From NCBI RefSeq assembly GCF_900168015.1, contig NZ_FUYR01000001.1, positions 95,968-159,967 on the forward strand: a stretch of 64,000 bases of DNA, written 5' to 3'. Numbering within the stretch: position 1 is the first letter of the stretch; each line of letters opens with the position of its first letter. Source of the stretch: Daejeonella lutea (GTDB lineage Bacteria > Bacteroidota > Bacteroidia > Sphingobacteriales > Sphingobacteriaceae). The position numbers and the translations under genes were made by a program. Below the pieces are notes generated by a model. It was not told the DNA's origin. It did not search any database and saw nothing but the letters and a program-made list of their open reading frames with translations. Positions 55,742 through 64,000 of this stretch are shown one piece after another.

Positions 55742-56203
55742 TTACTTCAGAGCATCTATTATCTGTTGAGAGGAATTTTGGGTATCCACTTTAGAGATAA
55801 TCTTCGTTATAACCCCATTTTTGTCTATAATAAATGTTTTTCGGGCAATACCCATATATTTTTTGCCGTACATGTTTTTTTCAACCCAAACGCCATATGC
55901 CTCAACAATTTCTTTATTTACGTCAGAGATTAGGGAAAATGGAAGGTTGTATTTAGCTATAAATTTCTTGTGTGATGCTTCATCGTCTGCACTAACGCCA
56001 ATGACTTCGAAACCTTTGTTCAAAAGAGACTGATAATTATCCCGGAAGCTACAGGCCTCTGCAGTACAACCAGGAGTGTCATCTTTGGGATAAAAATATA
56101 GGATCACATCTTTGCCAGAGAAGTCACTAAGCGAAATGTTTTTTCCATTTTGATCCTTGCCTGTAAAATTAGGTGCTTTTTCTCCTTCGTTTAATTCTGC
56201 CAT
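55742..56203 (-). CDS. bcp: Thioredoxin-dependent peroxiredoxin (Bcp/PrxQ)
   Basis: A 153-residue peroxidase that reduces hydrogen peroxide and organic hydroperoxides with electrons from thioredoxin. The peroxidatic C46 and resolving C51 lie in PGCTAEACSFRD, the 4-residue spacing of the Bcp subgroup. The fold continues with GVSADDEASHKKF and RKTFIIDKNG. The ATG at 56203 gives MAELNEG; a second ATG two codons upstream is possible. A thioredoxin gene is in this window, at 39762, but not adjacent. Confidence 0.95.
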   Translation of the reverse strand: MAELNEGEKAPNFTGKDQNGKNISLSDFSGKDVILYFYPKDDTPGCTAEACSFRDNYQSLLNKGFEVIGVSADDEASHKKFIAKYNLPFSLISDVNKEIVEAYGVWVEKNMYGKKYMGIARKTFIIDKNGVITKIISKVDTQNSSQQIIDALK

Positions 56204-56267
56204 TGTCAACGTTTTGAACGGCTAAATTAGCAAATAAACTGTCTGGGTTCTACCAAGTAAACAAGAT

Positions 56268-57977
56268 TTATTTGTAGAATCCTGCACTATAGTCCGTGAC
56301 GTTTCCTTTCATGTCCGTTACGGTCAACTGGAAATCATGAGTCCCCTTTTCAGTCCTTTCGTCAAAGGTATGCCATAGAGATGCAGTTTTAGCATCATAC
56401 TCCATCAATACCCATTTCCCGTCTATTCGTCCGGCAAATGACTTTATCCCGGAGAGGTTGTCGGATATTCTAAACTGAATCCGAGCTATTCCTGCGAAGG
56501 ATTTACCTTCAGTGATATTCAGGGGTATTATTCTCGGCGGGATGGTGTCTATTGCGATATAAAAACTACCTAAAGTTCGTACGTCTCCAATGACGTAGCC
56601 TTTTTCATAGGTTCCGCCCTGTGACCCACCGGTTGAGCTGACCAGTAAAGCTTTAGACTGAAGTCTGATGGGAAGGTTGGTATTTGTGGCCACGGCAAGT
56701 TTATAAGAACCATGAACAGGTGTTAATCGGTTATGTATATGGTGGATTTTTGAATATCCGCCAGCAGGGGCGGGGCCACTTGAATAAACAAAATTGAGGT
56801 CACTATAAAACGCGTTTTTTGGGATGTTGATTTTTACCCCATTAGTATCCAGTTGATTGTCAACGTCAAATTTCAACATCTTTCCCTTCACGGGTTTAGC
56901 ATATTTTGCAGCGGTCTCGGTATTACGAATCTTAAAACTCAAAATACTTTCATTTCCTGCTACATCCTTTATCACATACTGTGCATCTTGAATTTCACCT
57001 TCAGGGATATTTACCAATCCGTTATTCACCTTTGTTTTATAGATCTGCAGCGGATTACCAGGTTCTACAAACCCTTTTTGTATTCTTCTGCCTGTACTCA
57101 TTAAGGATGCGTAGTCCAAATGTGAGTTTATAGCCCTGGAGTTTGCAAATGAGAATTTCTCCCACACGGAGGAGTAAATCGTTTCTCCATCAACTATCAG
57201 CTCGATCGAATATGGACCATTAGAGTTTTCAGACGCTGAATTTCTATCTGTTGTCATAACTCCGAATCCTGCCTGCCCACCAATATTCACCACGGAATTG
57301 GGGCTCAGTTGATAATTCCCTCCTGATCCACTAACTGCGAAAAATTGTCTTGGAGTGTTCTCGCTAAAGGCTTCATTATTCAAATGATATAGATATAAGC
57401 CACTAATCACGGGCTTTACCCTGTCCGGAATGGTAATACCAAAAAGCTGTGGGTTTATTGTTTCTTCTGTGTTTGTATCACGAATCTCAAAATGCAGATG
57501 CGGACCGCTTGAGCCACCAGTATTTCCCGACCAAGCAATAATTTCACCCTTCTTTACAGGAATCTCAACTGGAAGAAGTGGAAAATCGACGTCAAAATTT
57601 TCTATTCTATACTGGTAAGTTTTCAGGGATTGAGTAATTCTTTCATTATATCTTTGAAGATGCATGTAAACTGTCGTATATCCATTTGGATGGGTAAGAT
57701 ATACCGCATTTCCACCGCCTCCGATTTGTACTCTAACCCTTGACACATATCCATCTGCCGCCGCATATATCGGATAGCCTTCGCGTTGATTTGTTTTAAA
57801 ATCCAGACCAGAATGAAAATGATTGGCCCGTAACTCTCCGAAATTACCGGCTATAATTGGGGAGAGTTCCAGCGGATATCTAAAATATGATTGCGGATAG
57901 ACTTTTGATGTATCATCCTGGGCTAAAGTGCCAGTACAAATAAAAAAGAGGAGAGATAAAATTCGAAATTTATGCAT
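56268..57977 (-). CDS. Exported M23 family metallopeptidase
   Basis: A 569-residue protein with a signal peptide (MHKFRILSLLFFICTGTLAQ). The LytM/M23 zinc peptidase domain comes early: HSGLDFKTNQREG near 57-69 (H and D ligands), and HLHFEIRDTN near 165-175 with the catalytic H and last ligand. A long beta-rich C-terminal region (about 210-569) has Ig-like segments. It probably cleaves peptidoglycan cross-links in the periplasm or positions the zinc domain there. Catalytic residues are intact. It follows the FAH-family gene after 15 bp. Confidence 0.93.
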   Translation of the reverse strand: MHKFRILSLLFFICTGTLAQDDTSKVYPQSYFRYPLELSPIIAGNFGELRANHFHSGLDFKTNQREGYPIYAAADGYVSRVRVQIGGGGNAVYLTHPNGYTTVYMHLQRYNERITQSLKTYQYRIENFDVDFPLLPVEIPVKKGEIIAWSGNTGGSSGPHLHFEIRDTNTEETINPQLFGITIPDRVKPVISGLYLYHLNNEAFSENTPRQFFAVSGSGGNYQLSPNSVVNIGGQAGFGVMTTDRNSASENSNGPYSIELIVDGETIYSSVWEKFSFANSRAINSHLDYASLMSTGRRIQKGFVEPGNPLQIYKTKVNNGLVNIPEGEIQDAQYVIKDVAGNESILSFKIRNTETAAKYAKPVKGKMLKFDVDNQLDTNGVKINIPKNAFYSDLNFVYSSGPAPAGGYSKIHHIHNRLTPVHGSYKLAVATNTNLPIRLQSKALLVSSTGGSQGGTYEKGYVIGDVRTLGSFYIAIDTIPPRIIPLNITEGKSFAGIARIQFRISDNLSGIKSFAGRIDGKWVLMEYDAKTASLWHTFDERTEKGTHDFQLTVTDMKGNVTDYSAGFYK

Positions 57978-57992
57978 TTTAAGGATAAGATA

Positions 57993-58604
57993 TTACCGAA
58001 CATAAAAGTCCAGCAATCTATCCTCTTCCAAATAGCCTGCCAAATGATCTCCGATATTAACTTTTCCCACACCTTGAGGCGTTCCCGTATAAATAAGATC
58101 TCCTTTTTTCAAGGTTATATATTGTGAAACAAAGGTGATAATCTTCTCGAATGAAAACAATAAATCCCGAGTATTGCCTGATTGAACCGTGTTACCATTA
58201 ATATCGAGCTTGAAATTCAAATTTCTGAGGTCCGCAAACAGTGTCTTCGGAACAAATTTGCTAATTGGTGCTGAATTGTCAAACGCTTTTGCTAGTTCCC
58301 ATGGAAGTCCTTTTTCTTTGTGTTTTTGCTGAATATCCCTCGCAGTGAAATCTACTCCAAGTGCAATTTCTTCGTAATAATTGGAGGCAAATTTTTCGGC
58401 AACATGCTTTCCTTCTTTTGATATTTTAAGCACCAGTTCAATCTCATGATGGATGTCGGATGAAAACTCCGGATGATAAAAAGGCTTATTATCTTTCAAT
58501 AGTGCCGTATCAGGTTTCATAAAGATAACTGGTACAGTTGGCACGGGATTATTTAGTTCTTTGGCATGTTCTGCGTAGTTGCGGCCAATAGCAATAATTT
58601 TCAT
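57993..58604 (-). CDS. Fumarylacetoacetate hydrolase family protein
   Basis: A 203-residue FAH-fold enzyme, a short single-domain form. Metal-binding region HHEIELVLKISKEGKHV near 50-67, GVDFTARDIQQ near 90, and KKGDLIYTGTPQGVGKVNIGD near 168-188. Such small members act as acylpyruvate hydrolases or oxaloacetate decarboxylases; the precise reaction is uncertain. First gene of a probable two-gene unit with the M23 peptidase. Confidence 0.9.
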   Translation of the reverse strand: MKIIAIGRNYAEHAKELNNPVPTVPVIFMKPDTALLKDNKPFYHPEFSSDIHHEIELVLKISKEGKHVAEKFASNYYEEIALGVDFTARDIQQKHKEKGLPWELAKAFDNSAPISKFVPKTLFADLRNLNFKLDINGNTVQSGNTRDLLFSFEKIITFVSQYITLKKGDLIYTGTPQGVGKVNIGDHLAGYLEEDRLLDFYVR

Positions 58605-58692
58605 TAGTATTTTCTAAGTAAAAAATAAAAGTAAGTAGAGATTCGGGAATGTACGGTAAGAATTTTCAAGCTCAGCGGAAAACTGCTTTATC

Positions 58693-59244
58693 CTATAAAA
58701 CTGAGATGCGTTTTGTTATGATTTCACCGGCTACGCTCACACGAATAAAGTAGAAGCCACTGTTTAACCTCGATGAAATATTAAACGAATTTGCTTGTTC
58801 TCCTGCAGATAGTCTTTCGGTCAGCAATGTAGTAATCTCATTGCCGAGCACATCCATGATTTTGATAGTTACGTTCGCATCCTTAGAAATGGAATAGGAT
58901 AGATTTAACTGATCCGAAACCGGGTTTGGATAAACCTTTACGTTATTCAATACTTTGTCGCTATCCCCCGGCTTAAATCCTTTTGAACCAGCACCACCTG
59001 CGAATACCTTGTCCTTAGCTGGTTTAAATGGAACAAAATTCACCATTACCCCATTCTTCAAGAACGCCGGTTTGTTGAGTCGTGTATCAGTGATTTTAGT
59101 GGAAATAGTGGCTTTTATAACCTTAGAAGTATCCGTTAAAACTTCGCTTGTACTAGCAAACGCATCAATATGGCCCGGCATTAGCATGCCGCCCAAAGTG
59201 ATGAATAATACAAGTAATCTAAGGTAGAAGTTTCTCATACGCAC
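58693..59244 (-). CDS. Secreted protein with type IX secretion sorting domain
   Basis: A 183-residue protein with an N-terminal signal peptide (about residues 5-25) and a C-terminal T9SS type A sorting domain of ~80 residues (VKVYPNPVSDQLNLSYS to the final KRISVL). The middle ~75 residues form a short, low-complexity linker or tiny mature part. Most of the mature protein is therefore the sorting signal itself. It implies that the organism has a working type IX system. The gene is divergent from kup. Confidence 0.9.
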   Translation of the reverse strand: MRMRNFYLRLLVLFITLGGMLMPGHIDAFASTSEVLTDTSKVIKATISTKITDTRLNKPAFLKNGVMVNFVPFKPAKDKVFAGGAGSKGFKPGDSDKVLNNVKVYPNPVSDQLNLSYSISKDANVTIKIMDVLGNEITTLLTERLSAGEQANSFNISSRLNSGFYFIRVSVAGEIITKRISVL

Positions 59245-59429
59245 TAAATACAGTATAAATATAGGGCTTTCTAGTATATACGCTTGTATTGCAATAAAGT
59301 TTTTAACAATTTTTAACTAAAAACATATCGTATACGTTAATTTTCGCCCGTATGTTAGCCTTAAATTTAATTAATCGTAATGAGATTTGAACATAAATTT
59401 TAAGCCGTTGTTTAATTGTTTTTAAGACG

Positions 59430-59437
59430 TACTTTTG
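59430..59437 (+). promoter_or_regulatory. -7 element of kup
   Basis: TACTTTTG matches TAnnTTTG; GTTG 19 bp upstream (59407-59410) is a partial -33 element. The in-frame TTG at 59435 lies inside this element, so a start at GTG 59456 is favoured. Confidence 0.6.
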
Positions 59438-59455
59438 TCACATAATTTATACAGC

Positions 59456-61393
59456 GTGTCAAACTCAAAAAAGCTCCACAGCCTATCTGCAGCCGGATTA
59501 TTGTTAAGTTTAGGGATAGTTTACGGAGATATTGGGACGTCCCCTTTGTATGTATTTAAAGCGATTGTAGGCGACAGGATCATAACTACAGATTTGATTT
59601 TAGGAGGATTATCCTGCATATTTTGGACCCTCACGCTGCAGACCACAATAAAGTATGTGATAATTACGTTACGGGCCGACAACAAAGGAGAGGGAGGGAT
59701 ACTCTCACTATTCTCACTTGTTAAGAAAAAGGCAAAGTGGTTGGTCATCCCCGCAATGATTGGGGGTGCATCTTTGCTTGCCGATGGGATGATCACTCCT
59801 CCCATTACAGTTTCTGCTGCAATTGAAGGACTTCGTGAGTTTAATGCGGACCTCCCGACAGTCCCTATTGTCATATTTATTATTTCGATTCTTTTTCTAG
59901 TTCAGCGCTTTGGAACTTCAATCATTGGTAAGGCTTTCGGACCGATCATGTTCTGCTGGTTCACGATGATGGCGGTTTTAGGGGGTATTTACCTGATGCA
60001 ATTCCCTGAAATTTTAAAGGCAGTTAATCCTTACTATGCTTATCATATTCTTGCTGCAAACCCAAATGCGCTTTTAATTTTGGGTGGGGTATTTATGTGT
60101 ACCACCGGGGCAGAAGCCTTATATTCCGATTTGGGCCATTGCGGACGTGCAAATATCCGCATGAGCTGGATTTATGTTAAAGCATGTCTCCTACTTAACT
60201 ATTTCGGCCAGGGTGTATGGTTATGGCAGCATCAAGGTGGTATACTCGGAAAGCTGGATAATCCATTCTACAGTATCATGCCAGAATGGTTCACAATATT
60301 CGGTATTTGTATTGCAACCGCTGCGGCAGTTATCGCCAGTCAGGCAATGATATCAGGTTCATTTACACTTATCTCAGAAGCAGTCCGTTTGAATCTCTGG
60401 CCAAAGGTCAAGATCAATTATCCAAGTAACCAGAAAGGTCAATTATATGTTCCCTCGATAAATGCGTTGCTATGGGTGGGATGTATTATTGTTGTATTGA
60501 TATTCAGGGAATCAACTAATATGGAAGGCGCGTATGGCCTCGCTATAAACCTTACCTTCCTAATGACAACCATCCTGGTAGCGGCATATTTGAAGAGGAA
60601 AAAATTCCCAAATTACGTTATAGCGATTTTCCTCAGTGTTTATGGAATTATCGAACTAGGTTTTCTCATTGCAAATATGGCAAAATTCATGCATGGAGGG
60701 TGGTTTACTCTATTACTGGCTAGTTTGATCCTCTCTGTTATGTGGGCATGGTCATCTGCAAGAAAGATCAAGAACCGCTTCGTTAAATTTGTGGAGATCG
60801 ACAGCTATTACACAATTCTTAAGGAACTGAGCGATGATGAATCAGTTCCCAAATACGCATCTCAACTTGTGTATCTGACCAGCGCGAATTTCAACTCGGA
60901 GATAGAATCCAAGATTATGTACTCAATTCTCCAGAAACAACCCAAACGAGCAGATGTTTATTGGCTCGTACATGTTGATGTTACTGATGAGCCATTTACA
61001 AGGGAATATGAGGTTGACTTCCTGATTCCGAATAAACTTATTCGTATCGACTTCAAGTTGGGATTCCGAGTTGAACAGCAAATCAACGTATTCTTCCGGA
61101 AAGTTGTTGAGGAACTCGTACGAAATGGTGAGGTAGATATTATCAGTAAGTATACATCGCTCAACAAACATAAGATCATTGGTGATTTCAGGTTCATCGT
61201 GCTTGAAAAAGTCCTGTCGAAGTCAAATGTCCTGACGTTCATCGAAAGATTCATTATGGACTACTATTTCATTTTGAAGAAATTCTCTCTTTCCGAGGAG
61301 CGGGGCTTTGGGCTGGATATAAGTTTCGTGACCGTGGAACGCGTGCCGCTAATAGTTTCATCTCAAGATGATAATGAATTAAGGCGGACGTAG
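59456..61393 (+). CDS. kup: KUP family potassium uptake protein
   Basis: A 645-residue inner-membrane transporter with about 12 helices in the first ~440 residues and a hydrophilic cytosolic C-terminal domain. The family signature GIVYGDIGTSPLYVFKAI opens the protein, and the conserved stretch PITVSAAIEGL follows near residue 115. KUP proteins bring in potassium, probably with protons. The GTG at 59456 was taken as start because the upstream TTG is promoter sequence; this shortens the protein by seven residues, with little change to the conserved core. Confidence 0.93.
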   Translation: MSNSKKLHSLSAAGLLLSLGIVYGDIGTSPLYVFKAIVGDRIITTDLILGGLSCIFWTLTLQTTIKYVIITLRADNKGEGGILSLFSLVKKKAKWLVIPAMIGGASLLADGMITPPITVSAAIEGLREFNADLPTVPIVIFIISILFLVQRFGTSIIGKAFGPIMFCWFTMMAVLGGIYLMQFPEILKAVNPYYAYHILAANPNALLILGGVFMCTTGAEALYSDLGHCGRANIRMSWIYVKACLLLNYFGQGVWLWQHQGGILGKLDNPFYSIMPEWFTIFGICIATAAAVIASQAMISGSFTLISEAVRLNLWPKVKINYPSNQKGQLYVPSINALLWVGCIIVVLIFRESTNMEGAYGLAINLTFLMTTILVAAYLKRKKFPNYVIAIFLSVYGIIELGFLIANMAKFMHGGWFTLLLASLILSVMWAWSSARKIKNRFVKFVEIDSYYTILKELSDDESVPKYASQLVYLTSANFNSEIESKIMYSILQKQPKRADVYWLVHVDVTDEPFTREYEVDFLIPNKLIRIDFKLGFRVEQQINVFFRKVVEELVRNGEVDIISKYTSLNKHKIIGDFRFIVLEKVLSKSNVLTFIERFIMDYYFILKKFSLSEERGFGLDISFVTVERVPLIVSSQDDNELRRT

Positions 61394-61600
61394 GTCTTAA
61401 TCCGGGTATTGATTAGCGGGCATTACTTGCCTGGATGTTTTTGATAATTATTAGAAACACGGGATCATTTTTACTTGATGGCCTAACATCCGTCTTATCA
61501 GCGTGGTAATTTCGCCGTCCATTTGTTAGAGTAGCTTCTACGAAAATATGAAAAAGGCGTGCAAGAAAAGAAATGGTTAAACTGCCCGATAATATCTCTT

Positions 61601-63316
61601 CTAAACTGCATTTTTAACATTCAGCCTGCTTTTATGGTAACCGTAGGTAAAATAGATAATCAGGCCTAAAGCCAGCCAGATTAAAAATCGTAGCCAGTTT
61701 GTATAACCAAGTTCGGTCATTAAATAAAGGCAGCTAAGCAATCCGAGGACAGGTATAAGAGAAAGATTTTTAGTGAACGATAAAACTGACATAACGATCG
61801 CCGCTATTAAAAATAGGAAATAAGGTAGTTTATCCTTATAAACATGCCAGTCGCCATTATATGTAAACAAACCAAGGATCTCTTGCCGGAAAATCACGAA
61901 AAGTACGATGACCAGTAATGGCACGATATACCTGCTATTTACATAAGGGATTCTAAATCGTTTTCTATTCTCATCAGTCACGGGTTCCTCAGGTAATAGT
62001 AATACACCCCCGCAAACCAACACGAATGCAAATAAAGTTCCGATGCTGGTAAGGTCTGTTACCTCTGTCAGGTTCATAAATAATGCTGGAATTGCAACTA
62101 CGCAGCCCGTTACGAGTGTTGCAAACCAGGGAGTTTTATATTTTGGATGAATACTAGAGAATTTTTTTGGCAGAAGACCGTCGCGGCTCATACTCATCCA
62201 GATTCGCGGTTGCCCCATCTGAAAGATTAGCAGCACACTAGCTGTGGCAATCACTGCGCTGATTGAAATTACATAACTTATTTTCTCCAGGCCAACACTT
62301 TTAAAAACATATGCCAAAGGGTCTTCAACCTGAAGGTATTTGTAATTTACCATTCCGGTCAACACTAAGGCTACCAGGATGTAGAGGACGGTACATATAA
62401 TCAGCGAATAGATCATTCCTTTGGGTAAGTCTCGCTGCGGATCCTTGCATTCTTCTGCAGTAGTAGAAATCGCATCAAAGCCAATATAAGCGAAGAAAAC
62501 CCCGGACACGCCTTTCATCATGCCTTCAAAGCCGTTTGGCAAGAATGGGTCCCAATTGGCAGGAGTCACGTAAAAGAAACCCAACAATATAACGCCAATA
62601 ACCACTCCAACCTTTAAAATTACCATCGCGTTGGTTGCTTTTTTTGTTTCACGGATGCCGATATAAACCAGGTAAGTGATAAGGAACACAATGCCCAAAG
62701 CAGGGAGGTCCGCTATAAACTTAAAGTTCCCTGATCCCGGTGCTGTATTCCAGGCCTGGGCAGCATATTTAACCTTTTCGGTAATTGTACTCAGGTCGGT
62801 CCCTGCAGCCGTGACTTGCGTGTGTGCCTTTGCAGCAGACAAATAGTCCATGGTTAAATATGCTGGTATATGAATATTAAAACCTTCAAGTAAGTTAGTG
62901 AAATACTCGCTCCATGAAATCGCTACCGCTATATTACCAATCGCATATTCCATTAACAGATCCCAGCCGATAATCCAGGCTACGAGCTCGCCAAAAGAGG
63001 CATATGCATAAGTATATGCGCTTCCCGCAACAGGTATTCTCGAAGCAAATTCGGCATAACACAACGCAGAGAAACCGCATGTAATAGCAGTTATTACAAA
63101 GAGTATACTGACTCCGGGCCCGCCGTTAAAGGAAGCATTCCCGATGGTAGAAAAGATTCCTGCGCCTATAACAGCTGCTATACCCATCAACGTAAGATCC
63201 TTGACAGTTAAGACTCGCCGAAGCCCATGTTCATGTGCTTCAGCATCTGAAAAGCCCGCCTGACGGTCCCTCATTATAAGATCAATTGATTTTTTGCGGA
63301 AGAAGTTACCAGCCAT
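61601..63316 (-). CDS. APC family amino acid permease
   Basis: A 571-residue membrane protein with about 12-14 helices. The signature GIAAVIGAGIFSTIGNAS near 45-60 and EFASRIPVAGSAYTYAY near 95-112 are typical of the cationic amino acid / YfnA-type group. Substrate is probably an amino acid, not specified. The ATG at 63316 (MAGNFFRKKS) was chosen because the upstream in-frame TTG is inside a TAnnTTTG element. It is preceded by a 136-bp divergent promoter region shared with the PAP2 gene. Confidence 0.93.
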   Translation of the reverse strand: MAGNFFRKKSIDLIMRDRQAGFSDAEAHEHGLRRVLTVKDLTLMGIAAVIGAGIFSTIGNASFNGGPGVSILFVITAITCGFSALCYAEFASRIPVAGSAYTYAYASFGELVAWIIGWDLLMEYAIGNIAVAISWSEYFTNLLEGFNIHIPAYLTMDYLSAAKAHTQVTAAGTDLSTITEKVKYAAQAWNTAPGSGNFKFIADLPALGIVFLITYLVYIGIRETKKATNAMVILKVGVVIGVILLGFFYVTPANWDPFLPNGFEGMMKGVSGVFFAYIGFDAISTTAEECKDPQRDLPKGMIYSLIICTVLYILVALVLTGMVNYKYLQVEDPLAYVFKSVGLEKISYVISISAVIATASVLLIFQMGQPRIWMSMSRDGLLPKKFSSIHPKYKTPWFATLVTGCVVAIPALFMNLTEVTDLTSIGTLFAFVLVCGGVLLLPEEPVTDENRKRFRIPYVNSRYIVPLLVIVLFVIFRQEILGLFTYNGDWHVYKDKLPYFLFLIAAIVMSVLSFTKNLSLIPVLGLLSCLYLMTELGYTNWLRFLIWLALGLIIYFTYGYHKSRLNVKNAV

Positions 63317-63340
63317 AGAATTGCTTAAAGAAGTTTGGAC

Positions 63341-63348
63341 CAAACATA
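63341..63348 (-). promoter_or_regulatory. -7 element of the APC permease gene
   Basis: On the minus strand TATGTTTG is a perfect TAnnTTTG match. TTTTG lies about 22 bp upstream, slightly farther than the usual distance. It overlaps the apparent TTG start codon. Confidence 0.55.
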
Positions 63349-63452
63349 AAAATTAATTCCCATTGATTCACAAAACAGATGACGTAACGGGGTGTTACAA
63401 ATAATCAGATAGTTGTTAAGTCCAGAATTACGTAGTTTTGGCGAATAGAAAT

Positions 63453-64000
63453 ATGCAGAAGAAAATACGATCGAGTTTTGCTAATCTTATCCAAAGGCAC
63501 CTGGCCTTTGTAGTACCGTTTATTATTCTGGTGGTTATTTGCCTTTATATTCTTTTGACTAATTCAAAGGCAGAACTATTTTTGTGGACAAATATTCGTC
63601 ATAATACTTTCTTTGATGAATTTTTCAAGATTAGTACATTAGTAGGAGATGAGTTAACGACGCTAATTGTTTGCATAACGATGTTATTCATTAAATACAG
63701 ATATGCAGTTCTCACATTTCTCGCTTACACCTATTCTTCAGTTATCGTGCAGATTCTAAAAAGAATATTTGACTCTCCACGGCCCAGTAAATTTTTCGAA
63801 GGCTTAAATCCCATCAGAACTATTGAAGGTTACCCCTTATATGAATTTCATAGCTTTCCGTCCGGCCATAGTACAAATGCGTTTACTCTTGCAGTAGTTC
63901 TGGCTTTTATTTTACCAAACCGAAAACTTCATTGGGTTATTATTCCAGTAGCCATTTTAACCGCATTTTCCCGTGTTTATCTTTCGCAGCACTTCTTCCA
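63453..64000 (+). CDS. PAP2 family phosphatase (partial, cut by window end)
   Basis: At least 182 residues of a membrane phosphatase, open at the right edge. Several hydrophobic helices carry the PAP2 motifs: KRIFDSPRP (motif KxxxxxxRP), PSGH with the conserved histidine, and SRVYLSQHFF, the start of the SRxxxxxHxxxD motif. Family members remove phosphate from lipids such as undecaprenyl pyrophosphate or phosphatidate. The start ATG at 63453 was chosen because it gives a basic N-terminus followed by the first helix. It is divergent from the APC permease gene. Confidence 0.9.
   Translation, partial: MQKKIRSSFANLIQRHLAFVVPFIILVVICLYILLTNSKAELFLWTNIRHNTFFDEFFKISTLVGDELTTLIVCITMLFIKYRYAVLTFLAYTYSSVIVQILKRIFDSPRPSKFFEGLNPIRTIEGYPLYEFHSFPSGHSTNAFTLAVVLAFILPNRKLHWVIIPVAILTAFSRVYLSQHFF

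Noticed and set aside
63341..63343. TTG start codon of the APC permease
   Set aside because: It is inside a perfect TAnnTTTG promoter element; the ATG at 63316 is favoured.

Overview
The window looks like a chromosomal piece of a low-GC member of the Bacteroidota, most likely the Sphingobacteriaceae (Pedobacter/Mucilaginibacter-like; genus not resolved). The evidence is: -7 promoter elements of the Bacteroidota form TAnnTTTG in front of several genes; A-rich, Shine-Dalgarno-free leaders in front of highly expressed genes; a type IX secretion C-terminal sorting domain; an OmpH-like lipoprotein; and an orphan membrane-bound hybrid histidine kinase. No insertion sequence, prophage, CRISPR array or rRNA gene was seen. 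The content is mostly core housekeeping.

Layout. 1-5.4 kb: end of a membrane protein, an exported Gfo/Idh/MocA oxidoreductase with an exported SUMF1-fold protein, a small unknown gene, a hybrid histidine kinase and two small genes. 5.5-20.7 kb: the translation/transcription core. It starts with rpsU - tyrosine recombinase - hpf. Then comes a large co-directional block: promoter, tRNA-Thr(UGU), tRNA-Tyr, tRNA-Gly, tRNA-Thr(GGU), tuf, tRNA-Trp, secE, nusG, rplK, rplA, rplJ, rplL, rpoB, rpoC, closed by a strong terminator. 20.8-36 kb: DUF3467 protein, potassium channel, and a leftward series (miaA, pRiA4b ORF-3-like protein, cca, threonylcarbamoyl-AMP synthase, a glycosyltransferase, dapD). An S4 protein, a guanine-deaminase-like enzyme, an OmpH-like lipoprotein, gyrB, two tandem paralogous exported proteins, a retropepsin-like protein, mdh and a lipoprotein follow. 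36-64 kb: dnaE, trxA, an S9 (DPP IV type) peptidase, a DUF58 protein, a GH130 enzyme facing two GT4 glycosyltransferases, an SGNH hydrolase, a DEAD-box helicase, a class III aminotransferase, and an ECF sigma / membrane regulator / periplasmic protein operon. A split transketolase, Bcp peroxiredoxin, M23 peptidase, FAH-family enzyme, T9SS substrate, kup, an APC permease and the start of a PAP2 phosphatase complete it.

How the parts fit. The tRNA genes do not encode CCA, and the CCA-adding enzyme, MiaA and a TsaC/Sua5-type enzyme for tRNA maturation are in the same window. rpsU and hpf stand out because they carry strong Shine-Dalgarno sequences while the ribosomal and RNA polymerase genes do not. 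This fits the known occlusion of the anti-Shine-Dalgarno in Bacteroidota ribosomes, in which bS21 takes part.

The most unusual signal is a set of intergenic arrays built strictly on a 7-nt period. They lie between tRNA-Tyr and tRNA-Gly (7537-7606), nusG and rplK (10034-10089), and rpoB and rpoC (16233-16309), with a shorter, one-sided array between the two transketolase halves (54761-54795). Each uses a different heptamer. The three long ones run as one heptamer followed by its reverse complement, keep the 7-nt register across the centre, and so fold as long imperfect hairpins. A second recurrent point is that several apparent TTG start codons (rpsU, cca, kup, APC permease) are the last bases of a TAnnTTTG or near-match promoter element, so downstream starts were chosen.
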